NCBI GenBank assembly: GCA_002118135.1
Contig: BDIU01000240.1
Coordinates: forward strand, 124,001-188,000
Length of the DNA: 64,000 bases
Source of the DNA: Trebouxia sp. TZW2008
Taxonomy: Eukaryota > Chlorophyta > Trebouxiophyceae > Trebouxiales > Trebouxiaceae
Direction: 5' to 3'
In this document: positions 41,600 to 53,500 of the stretch, in pieces
How positions within the stretch are numbered: the stretch's first letter is position 1
How the letters are laid out: every line of letters starts with the position of its first letter
Notes under the pieces: generated by a model
What the model saw: only the letters and a program-made list of their open reading frames with translations
Database searches by the model: none
What the model was told of the DNA's origin: nothing
Program-made: the position numbers and the translations under genes

Positions 41600-44500
41600 A
41601 TGTATTTGTACCATCTGTCCTTGGGCAGACCAGGCGGCATACAGGTACCTCACCTGCCTGATTTACCCAGATCATAGCCTGTGTCAGCTTTCTCACTTAT
41701 GTTGCGAATGTGTGGCTCGAGCAGCCGGTGCTGATGAGTCTCTGGCATTGCAGTGCGCCATCTACGGCAGCTTCTCCGGGCCGAAAACCCAAGAGGTCGT
41801 TGTTTCTCGTGGCAACCTGCTAGAACTGCTCAGACCAGATGAGAACGGCAAAGTACAGATCATTTGCTCGACCAACGTCTTTGGCGTCATCAGATCTCTG
41901 CTGCCATTCTCGCTTGCCGGCACAATCGGCAAGGAAAAGCAGTATATCATCGTCGCTGGGGACTCTGGCAGAATAGTCATCCTTGAGTACAACAAGGAGC
42001 GCAACATGTTTGTCAAAATTCACCAGGAGACTTTTGGCAAATCAGGCTGCCGCCGCATTGTGCCAGGACAGTATCTTGCTGTTGACCCACGAGGGCGAGC
42101 CTGCATGATAGGCGCAATCGAAAAGCAGAAGCTGGTGTATGTGCTCAACAGAGATGCAGCAGCCAAGCTCACAATTTCATCCCCGCTTGAAGCTCACAAG
42201 TCCCACAACATTGTCTTCTCCATATGCGGGTTGGACAATGGCTTTGAGAATCCAATCTTTGCCACCATTGAGCTGGACTACGCTGACACAGATCAGGTAT
42301 CCAACGTCACCTTCATTGCAAACTTCCTTGCCTTCAACCTGTTCAGCACTTTGCTGTGCGCACAAAGCCACACGTGCACCACAAGCTTCATTGTCATGAA
42401 CAAAACATTTGAAAAACCTTCATTGTCATGCACAAAGCATCAGAAAAGCTTTTTTTACCATGCACAAAGCACTGGAAAGCCTTCACTACCATGCACAAAG
42501 CATTTTGAAAGCCTTTGTGACATGCAGAAAGCATTGTGGAACTCAAGTCCACCATGCATTTGTCACTAGCTCTTGTGTGGCTTCAGCACCTGTCTAATCA
42601 TTGCCAGTGACGTGTGATTACAGCCAGCCAACCTCTGCAGCACGTCCCTAGCTGAACCTGCTGAGCCTGTCTAGCACGCATTGTGAATGAGTCAATGAAA
42701 TGATGTGCAGGACCCAACAGGAGAGGCAGCGTCAGAAGCACAGAAGCAACTGGTGCTGTACGAGCTGGACCTGGGCCTGAATCATGTCATCCGCAAGTCT
42801 TCTGAATCAGTGGACAACGGAGCCAATCTACTCATTCCTGTCCCAGGGGGTGAGGATGGGCCTGGGGGAGTGCTGGTTTGCGCTGAAAACTACCTCATAT
42901 ATATGAAAGATGGCATGCCTGAGACCATCCAGGCAGTCATCCCTCGCAGGGTCAATCTGAGAGGCGATCGGGGTGTACTCATTGTCGCCTGGGCCAAGCA
43001 TCAAGTCAAGACCATGTTCTTCTTCTTGCTGCAGGTGCATCCTTGTGCTTGCTGCTGCATTGATGCTTTCAGCTGTCCTGCAAGCATGCCCCAGCCTCTT
43101 GCTGTACAAAATGAGCTGCATTTCAGCTGTCGAGCTGTCATGCAAGCATGTGCCCAACTTTGCTGTAGAAACTTTGCCGCATCTGATGCACAAGGATGTC
43201 TCCACTGCATGTCCACAGGCTCACTGTGCAGACCCCACTGCATCTGTTCACAAGGATGTCTCGACAGTATGCCTACAAAGCTCGCGTTACAGACTCTGCT
43301 GAATCTGATGCACAAGGATGTCTTGATGGCATGCCTTGAAGCTCACTATGCGGATTCTACGGTATCTGTTTCACAGAGCGGTTCCAACAGCATGCCTCCA
43401 AACTTGCTGTACAGACTGTGCTGCATTGGTGTCACAAGTCTGTCTTGACAGCATGCCTCCAAGCTCACTATGCAGACTGTGCTGCATCTGATCCACAAGG
43501 CTGTGTTGACGGCATGCCTTCAAGCTCACGGTGCAAATTCTGCTGCATCTGTTACACAAGGCTGTCTCAACAGCTTGCCTCAAGCTGAATGTGCAGCCCC
43601 TGCATCATGTACGCGCCTGATCTGCATGATTGCTGCGCTCTGTGTGCCACATATGCATTCAATGTCTTTTACACTGCAGACCGTCAGCCATGAGGCAGGC
43701 TTGGTCAAGTTGTGCACATGCCATGACACTTGCAGCTGGTTGAGCAAGCCGACGGTCATTGTGGCGGAGCCCTTGCAGTTGGACAGCATGGCTTCCCCAG
43801 TGGTCAAGACAGTCCTTCTGCATGTACAGCAAAAGGAATGTTTTGACCACTCTGGAAGCAGTGTGGTGTGGCTGTAAGAGCTTGTGCCGCACCTACCTTC
43901 TGCAACACCTGCAGATGTGCGAAAAAGTTGCAGGCAATCAGTCTTGTTTTACAGATGATGAATGCTGAAATGCTGTTCCTTGACACATGCGTCTTGGGCA
44001 GGCAAAAATTGTTTCTGCTGCTTGCCACTTTTGTGACAAAGTGTCCTAGCAAGGTTGCCAGGACATTAGCATGTGCAGCAGAACCAATTGGCTGTGGCCT
44101 AGGACGTTTGCCTGAATGTTGGAATCTGTAGCAGAATCAGTCGGCTGTGGCTTAGGAAGTTTGCCAGAATGTTAGCATGTGTAGCGGAAACACAAGGCAG
44201 TGGCTTCACCATCCAGCTTTGGCCAATCTGCATCTTGCACAATGGCAATGCTCACATTGCATTTGACAGAGTGCTTGAATCTTCTAATGCAGAGTGAATA
44301 TGGGGACTTATACAAGGTGACAGTGGCGACAGACACAGTGGACAAGGGGCGGGTAGTGGAGCTGAAAGTGAAGTACTTTGACACCATCCCGCCCTGCAGC
44401 TCCATCTGTGTGCTCCGCACAGGTTTCCTGTTTGCAGCCTCAGAGTTTGGCAACCACGCTCTGTATCAGTTCCAGGTAAACACTGCTCTCTTGATGTTAG

Positions 44501-47500
44501 CACCTTTGATACTAGGACACTCTTCTTTTGAGGATAACGCAAATGCCTGAGACACTGCATTCTGACTGCAGTAATGCTTGAGAGTCAGGACAGTCTGGAA
44601 ACAACTACGTTTGCCTTGGGCACAAATGCGAATCCAAGTTTGGCACCACCTCATGCAGCATACGCTTCATGACATGTCACTTGTTGCTGATTTTCCCCTC
44701 AGCCCCTCCACTCACACTCCAGTGATCAATCCCATGATACTTGTGCAGCATGTGCTGGACGCGACTTATTGCGCCAGTAAAGCTGATGTCGTTTCTCACG
44801 CGATCTGCATACAATAGTCCAAGTAACCAAGCCTGAGCTTTGTGCAACAACAAGAGCGGCTGTAGACAGGACAAAGCAAGTCAGTATGCAGAGTTCAGCA
44901 ACAACTTTCCAGCAAAGCTGACAGTAGGTTGCAGATTGTGAGCAAGGCTGCAGAATTGCCTTGACCTGTGCATAGAATGCATCTGCCAAGGCTTCTCACA
45001 ATGGTTTCAGTATGTACGGGTTCATCATTGGTTGATATGCACTCGCAGTGCCTGGCCCATCGTCTGCACACCTTCTGTGATGAATATAAGCCTGCTGTAT
45101 GACCTACAGGAGCAGGGCGAGGCAGACCTGTTGCCAAATCAATCAATCTAGGCTTGCCATGCTCTTGCTTTGCTCCTCTTGCAGATCAGTTGGACCTGCT
45201 GTCATGGCTTGCCCCATGGTCATCAACTGTAAAAGGCATGCTGCTGCAACATATAACACTGCACAATGAGCAAGCTGCATCCAGCGCATGGTCATTGCAA
45301 GTAATGCGCTGTCTACAGCTTTCTCATTGTGCAGTGTTACATCTTGCAGCGGCATGCCCGTTACAGCTGTGCTACAGGTGTACCATGTGACTTCTTTCAT
45401 TGTTGTTATCATCATGGTTGTGGTCATACCTGTTGTTTTATGGTAGTTGTCAATGTTGCTAGTGTATACTGCAGAGTATTGGTGATGGGGATGATACTGT
45501 GGAGTCAAGCTCCAAGGAAATCATGCAAACAGAAGAGGGCTTTGCTCCGGTCTTCTTTGACCCTCGGCCTCTGACCAACCTACTGCTCATTGACGAACTG
45601 GAGAGCTTGTCACCAGTTCTGGACATGCAGGTCAACCTTCTGCTGGACACATTTGCTTCTAACACATTATGCTCTTCTAGGCAATTCAATTGGACGCTGG
45701 TCTCATTCTGCTGGACAATTTGTTTGAGGCTTGTTCCTCACATTTTCTTTGTGACCAATATTTTGCATGACAAAGTGGCCTGTTGCAAGCTTGATGGCCG
45801 TCAACTGCAGCCTCGTGGTCCCTGCTGGCGCTCAACTGCGTGCACATCTCATGGCCAAATGCAGCTTGCATTGGGCAGCGCTACTCTGCTTTCTGCCTCG
45901 GGCTGAGATCTGAGCTGCTTGCAATGCTCCACATTGCTGGATCTGCCACCCACGCTTGCGTGTTTGCTTTCAGTCACGGGACTCCTGCACTCAAGATTGC
46001 GCATTGGGTTTTGCTACACGTGTGCTCCCACCTATGATTTGACAATGTGCATGCTGATGCCCACAGAGGGGAATTCTACCGAATGAGCTCCCACAGTTTT
46101 TCACCCTTAGGGCAGGCCCGCGCAGCAGTGTGCGTTTGCTGAGGCCACGCCTAGCCATTGCTGACATGTTTGTTTTCAATGATGCAACATGCGCTGTCAG
46201 AACCAATAGTTTCTCTGCTACAGCTGCATTGCAATCTGTGGTCTGAAAGTACGCAAATGCTGCTTTGTAGGTGGCAAACCTGCTGAATGAGGAGATCCCA
46301 CAGATCTTCACCCTATGTGGACGGGGGCCTCGCAGCAGTGTGCGCTTACTGAGGCCAGGTCTAGCCATTGCTGAAATGGCAGTGTCTCCCTTGCCTGGCA
46401 ACCCCACTGCAGTTTGGACTATCAAGCGCTCCATTCTGGATGAGTTTGACGCCTACATCATCGTGTCATTCACAAACGCCACCTTGGTAATGCTCACTCA
46501 CTTGCTGCATCAAATTGTAAGGCAATCCCACTGCTTTTTGGACCGTCAAGCGCTCCATTCTGGACATTTTTGACGCCTTAGTCTAACAACTATTGTCATT
46601 CACAAATGCCACATTGGTAAGGCAAGTGCACTTTCTGCATCAGACTGCACAGCTGAGTGAGCTGAGAGACTGAGAGTCTTGCGCCTTGTTTGCTCATGTG
46701 CACATGACAGTGAGTGAGTTGCATCACATTGCTGTCCAGGCTGAAATGAAGTCAGCATCAATTCCTTGAGCTACAAGACCTGATATTTATGTGAGCATGC
46801 TGGAAGCAGTTTAGATAAACCCAAGAAGGCCAACTGCAAGCAACAATTGTTTGCATAGTGTAGGCAATAACTGCTTTTTTTCCTGCGATAGGTGCTGTCC
46901 ATCGGAGAGACGGTGGAGGAGGTGAGTGACTCAGGCTTCCTGGCTCAAGCCCCCACCATCAAGACACAGCTGCTGGCAGACGACTCCATGCTGCAGGTAA
47001 ACCTTACCTCACACCTTCAGAAAAGAAAAGAAAAGAAAAGAAAAGAAAAGAAAAGAAAAGAAAAGAAAAGAAAAGAAAAGAAAAGAAAAGAGTTTGCCGT
47101 TAGGCATCATGACGTTAGGCATTATAACGGGAGCCTCTGTCTAAAAAGGCAGCCTGGGAGTGGCACCTTCATGATTGCAAGTAGCCCACCTACAACACCC
47201 TTTTCCTGCCACCTGCTGTTTGTCACAATTCCCCCCTTATCAAAATGTGACTTGGTCTTCCTGCCCCATGCCTCCTGGCACATCTCCTGCTCTGCAATTG
47301 GCCAGCCCAATGTGCTCCTGCCTGGCACTTGCTTTCAGTCAGATAGTCTTGCTTGTGTCAAGAATGAATGCTGGTGATCCTGGGCCATGTCTTCTTCTGA
47401 GTAGCCTGCACCCCTCTGTCTGCTGCAGAACGCTAGGCTTGAGCAGCTGTTGTAGCATGTTGTACAAACTGGCATGTCTTCTACTTTGATGCTTGGTGGC

Positions 47501-50500
47501 AAGTAGTTTGCTGTGGTTTGAATGCAACATCGAATATGAACATCACCCCATGCATCTCCTGCAGGTGCATCCGGAAGGGCTTTGCCACATCCGTGCAGAC
47601 AAGCAAGGAAACAAATGGCGGGCACCAGGGAGATGAAACATCACCAAGGCTGCCATCAACACAGGTTCTGCTTTTCCCATATATTCGATTATGCAACCAT
47701 CACCTCATGGGTGTGGTGCAGGTGCACCCACAAGGGCTTCAGCACACCCGCGCACACAAGCAAGTAAACAAGTGGCGGGCACCAGAGAGACGAACCAGCA
47801 CCAAGGCTCTTGTTACAATGTCCCACACCATGCCCTTTTCTGGTTCTGTTCTTGTATCCAATCATCATGTCATGTACGTCCTGCAGGTCCACCCACAGGG
47901 GCTTCGGCACATCCGCGCAGACAAGCGCGTGAATGAATGGCGGGCACCAGGGAGACGAACCATCACCAAGGCTGCTACTAATGAGCGCCAAGTGGTCATC
48001 TCGCTCTCTGGTGGGGAGTGCATCTACTTTGAGCAGGACACCATGGGACAGTTGGTGGAAACTGAGAAGAAGGAGATGAGCGGAGATGTGGCCTGTCTGG
48101 ATGTTGGCCCTGTTCCAGAAGGCCGCCAGCGCAGCAGATTTTTGGCTGTTGGCAGCTATGACAACACAGTAAGTCCCACTCTATGTTGTACACCCTGTGG
48201 CAGCTATGTGTCTCAGGCCTTACGTGCAACAGGCTTCTTGCTGTGAGCAACTAGGACAACGCTGTAAGCCCAACTGTGTGGTCCTTTTTTGAACGATTGA
48301 ACAAGCTATGCATTTTGTTCTGTGTGCGATTGCCATGGCAGCCTGCAACAAGACCAAAATCTTTGGCGGTCTTTTGAGCTCGTCTGCTGACTGCTCAGAT
48401 GGTCATCTGCACACTTGGGCATCAGGACGGTATTCATCTGCAGAATCGATGGGTCTGTGGACACGTAGGTGCGTATCATCAGCTTGGATCCTGAGGACAC
48501 CATGAAGGTGTTGGGAGTCCAGGCGGTGCAGTCCACCCCTGAGAGCCTGCTGCTGCTGGACAGCCCAGCTGTGAGTACCTCTGGCACTGAGGAGGGCAAG
48601 GGGGTGGGTGCCCTCTTCCTCCACATTGGTAAGCGATCCCTCACCCTATGCTTGACTTTTGCTTGAAGCAAGAGGGACATACTTGACTGGGAGGTCAAAT
48701 CAGTGTCTTACTCCCAAGATCGTCTCAAGGCGCCTAGCCTCCTTGCTGCACATTGATTAAATTGGCTCCGGGTGGCAGGAACATGGCTTTTCTACGTGTG
48801 CCGGGCACTTCTCGGTTGACATGGTGACCTTGCTTTGAGACATGTCTTTCTAGCATCCTCATGTCTGTGCACTTACGTCCTAGTTCTTACTTGCGGACAT
48901 CCAATAGGAAAACTTGAGCTGATGATGCCCTTGCAGACAAAAGGCATGTTGTTGCATAAATTGCAAAACCAGAGTGGCATAATCAATGCTACTCTGTAGG
49001 TCTGGCAAATGGAGTGCTGCTGAGGACGCAAGTGGACAGGATCACCGGGCAGCTGTCAGATACCAGAACTCGCTTCTTAGGCACGCGGCCTCCTAAGCTG
49101 TTTGCTGCCAATGTCAAGTCCCAGCGCTCCATGCTGTCACTGTCCAGCAGACCCTGGCTTGGCTATTCTGACATGGGCAGATACAACCTTACACCTCTCT
49201 CCTATGAGGCACTGGACTATGCTTCAGGTGGGCAAACTGCTGTTGCTTGCCACCCCAGTAGGCATTAAGATGTCGTTGTTGTGCAAATCATATGGCAAGA
49301 GTGCTTTGCCAGCAGGGTTCAGGTAGTTACCTCACGCTTTTGTCCTGTGAGGCCCTGAACTATGCTAGGTGGGGTGATCTGCTGTCTGCTGTGAGCATCG
49401 ACACAACAGCCGTCCTGCTGCGCTCTTTAAGATTACCGCCTCAGCAGTGGTGAACATGTCTGCTGTGTCATGAATGTGTCAGTCATGGGCAGGAATGCCT
49501 GGCCAGCAGAAACCAGGCAAAGTGCTGCATTCTGCTTTTACATGTCGACAGCAGTGCACATGAAACTTTGCACCCTCGGGCTTGGCATTGTGATATGATC
49601 TGACCAATGCAGTTGCCACGCCAAGACTCAACAAGATGGTTGACTGGTAGCAATTGTACCTTGGCTCAAACATCATCCTCTTGTTGATCTGTTGTATAGA
49701 ATTCCTTTTCAGCAGTGTCTGTAGGGCTTCATTGCTGCTACCTTCATGTGTTGAAATGCTGTGTAGGCTTTGCTTCTGAGCAGTGTCCTGAGGGCTTTGT
49801 GGCTGTGGCCAAGAACACGCTGCGCATTCTGACCCTGGAGCGACTTGGGGAAACCTTCAACCAGCAGGCCTGCCCATTGCGCTACACCCCCCGCAAATTC
49901 GTCATCCACCCTGAGCACAAGGTGGGACTCCTTCAAGTGCACTGTATGCAACTCTTCACTTCAGACTGTACAATGCGTTTCGTCTCAAAAGAGACATCAT
50001 GCAACTCCTCTTATAAAGTCTAACTGTCAGACTTTGTCAGAATGGTGGGAAAGGAGAAGGTTCCTGGTCTATTGTTTGAATCGAACATATTGATCGGGTC
50101 TGAAAGGCTGTCTTATGCCTGCATTGGCTCATGTCTGCTGCATTACACTTCCTGTGCAGTGTTGCAGAGCATCTGCAGGCTCATGATGTTGATGCTACAG
50201 GCAAGAGATAGGTTGCACTTGTATTTTTGCTTGTAAGCTGTGCTTCACAGGTTTGTTCTGTCACTGGCTATGAGCATGAGCGACGGAGCGGTCTGTACAG
50301 CACAGCATACAAGCAAAGCATGTGCATGCAGCCAGCTTCAACACTCAATTCCAATCTGTCACGCCTTCAAAAGGCAGCATCTTCCCAGTGACCTTTTGTT
50401 GCAAATCTGGTACATGACAATTGAGACAAATGCAAAGGCCCCAACACAGTACAAGCTGGCACCATAACGACGAGCAGGTCGCAACATCTGTGTGGCTAGA

Positions 50501-53500
50501 CAACTCCCAGCCTTGCCACCCTGCATTGCACCAGGGTGGCAAGGCTGGTCAGACGCAAAGATGTATACTGGTTCCAGTCAATATGCACAAGCAGACTGCA
50601 CCTTCTGTCTGGGTGTGTTGCGCTGCAAGAGTTTGTACGTGGCTCCTAGCAAAGCCTGATGCTGGGTGTGCTGCAGTGCAACAGGATGCTGGCAGCTGCA
50701 TCAGCGGTTCTCTGCCGAGAGTCCCTCATTGTTGGAAATCAGGGTCATGACATGTGTCCATCACTTGTTGTTGCTTGAGGAAGGCTGCATAACAGATTGA
50801 GTCAGTAAGGCAAAGCACACTGCAACACTGCATCTGTCTGATTCATTCATTCATTCATTTTCAGTGTAAACGTCGGCTAGGCAGGCTCAGCAGGCCCATC
50901 TATGTTTTTTCAGAAGCAATAACTGTCTCCAGCCAATTTGATCATGTGCTAACCTAAACCATTTATGTCTGATTCGGCATGTCGCAATGCAACAGGATGT
51001 TGGTGACTCCTTAACCACGCAAGCCTGTTGCAACATCCGGCTGGCTGGGGGCAATGCGATACAACAGGGCGTTGACAGCTCCTCAGGAAGGCTGATGTGT
51101 GCAGGTGATGGTGGTGGCTGAAGCTAGTGCTACATACGCGGTGCTCCTGCTGAGAGCCCTGCCATGTTGGGCGACATGGTCACACTTGCATCATACTGGC
51201 ATTGTATACTGACTGTGGCGTCCCTGCCATCACGGCTCCCACCTGATGTTTCACAGCTGCATTAAACATGTTTGGTGAATGCAGGTGGTGGTGGTGGCTG
51301 AGGCTGATGCTGGCAGCATACCCCTGGCAGACAGGGAGGACCTTCACATCAAGCCTGACCCAGACGCCATGACTGATGGCCATGCCAACGGTCTAGACAT
51401 CAAGGTATACCCCACTCACTGTTGCACTGCTGCACTCGCTGCAATGCTGCAGTTCAGCCAGAGCTTGATGGTGCTCGTCACTAAGTTGACCTAATGAACG
51501 TCCATGCTTATGTTCTGGACAGCAATATTACCACACTTACACCACTGCTGCCTACATGCTGCAAGAAGAGCCTTGGAGTGTTGTCAGCAATTTATCTGCA
51601 TCAAATGTACACTCTACCATAAGATCAGAGTTGATCTACCCACTTACTCTGAAAGCCATGGGTGATGGCCACGCCAATGACTTGGACTTCAGCGTGTAAC
51701 ACATTTGAACAGGATGTTGATGCTGGCACAAAGAGTGAAGACTGCTTTGTATCCCTTTTGCTGTTGACAATATCACTACTGCAAGCATAGTGCAACAAGA
51801 GCCTGGTAACGCCAGTCGACAAGTATACAGCAAATATACTCCTACTCATTTCGTGCAAGATGATCAAATCCACTCAGCAATGGAGTCACAATCACTTGAC
51901 TGTTGTGAAGGGTCTAGAACTAACTGAGGAGCAGTTGTCCCCAACAGGGGACCCCAACAAGTGGGCGTTCTGCCGTAGGATAATGCACCCCTCCACCTTG
52001 GACACTGCCACTGTACTCAAGCTAGACAACAGTGAGTATACTGACTAGTATACTGACACTATACTGACTTTCTGTGCAGGGTCCAGAATTGAATGAGGAG
52101 CAGAGGGAACAGGAGACCCAGTGGGGACCCCCGAGAGGGGACCCCACCAAATGGGCCTCCTGCCTTAGGATCATTGACCCCTCCACCCTAGACACTGCTA
52201 CTGTGCTGGAGCTGGACAACAATGAGGCTGCCATCAGCATGTGCTGTGTGCGCTTCCCCAACAGCGACGGTTACTTGCTGGCTGTGGGTACTGTGCAGAA
52301 CCTAGGCTTCAACCCTAGGGCAGCAGACGGTAAGAAAGCTTGCGATGCAACTTGCCTGCATTTGCCAACATGACTCTCAATGCATGCTACGCATGATGCT
52401 GCATTGTATCCGCAGCAGTTCACTCCTCCTTTCCTTAAGCCTTGAGTTGCTGTGCAGAAAGCTTCATCTTTCTGTACAAGCTGTTAGACGACCGCTTGCC
52501 TTCCTTGAAGTCTACTTGTTGCTGTGCAGAGGGCATCATTTGACTGTGCAAGATAGTACACATACAGCACATCCTAGTGAAATGTAGCAGGGTCAGCACT
52601 GTCTTTGCACTGGTCAAGCCCTCCTTCCCATATGTCTTACTTATTGTGCAAAGGACATCGTTCAGCTATACAAGCTTGTAGAGAAAGACCCTTCAAGATT
52701 TGGGGCTGCTGCGCAGAGGGCTTCATCCAGCTGTACAAGCTAATAGACAACAGCAGGGGTTCAGAGTCGCTGCACCCCTGTCCCTGAGGCCATGAACAGA
52801 CTCAAAAGCCTTCCTTAGTGTCATGTAGCAGTTTGCAGCAGTGTGTCTGTACTGGTCAAGCTTTATTTCCCATGAGGTTTCCATGTTGCTGTTGTGGCTT
52901 CATCCGGCTGTACAAGCTAACAGACAATGGCAGGGGCCTGGAGTTGCTGCACAAGACAGCTCTGGGAGGGATTCCTGGGGCTGTGGATAGACATCAAGCA
53001 CCCCTAAGTATCACGTTGCAATTGCAGTATAGTCTTGCACTAGTGAGACCCCCTGCCTTGATGTCTTACTTGCTGTGCAGAGGGGTTCATTTGGCTGTAC
53101 AAGCTAGTGGAACTAGCAGGGGCAGCAGTATGATCTCAGCCCTGGTCTTCCCTTCCTTCTTCCAGCGTACTGTGCGGGTTTCAGCTTGCTTCTGTTTGCT
53201 GTGCAAAGGGGTTCATCCAGCTGTACAAGCTGATAAAGAACGGCAGGGGCCTAGAGCTGCTGCACAAGACAGCTGGGGGGGGTCACCCCTGGGGCCATGG
53301 CCAGACCCAAAGTATTCCTTACTTGCACGTAGCAATCTGCAGCAGACTAGCGATCTGCACAAGCTAGGACAGAACCCCAAGCATTCTTCGAGGTCTTTTC
53401 ATCTGTTTTGCAGAGGGCTTCATCCAGCTGTACAAGCTAGTAGACAATGACAGGGGCTTAGAGCTGTTGCACAAGACAGGTGTGAGAAGGATCCCTGGGG

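Noticed and set aside
47021..47100. Lys-rich repeat in an ORF
   Set aside because: This is the (AAAAG)n tract read through inside an SF3B3 intron.
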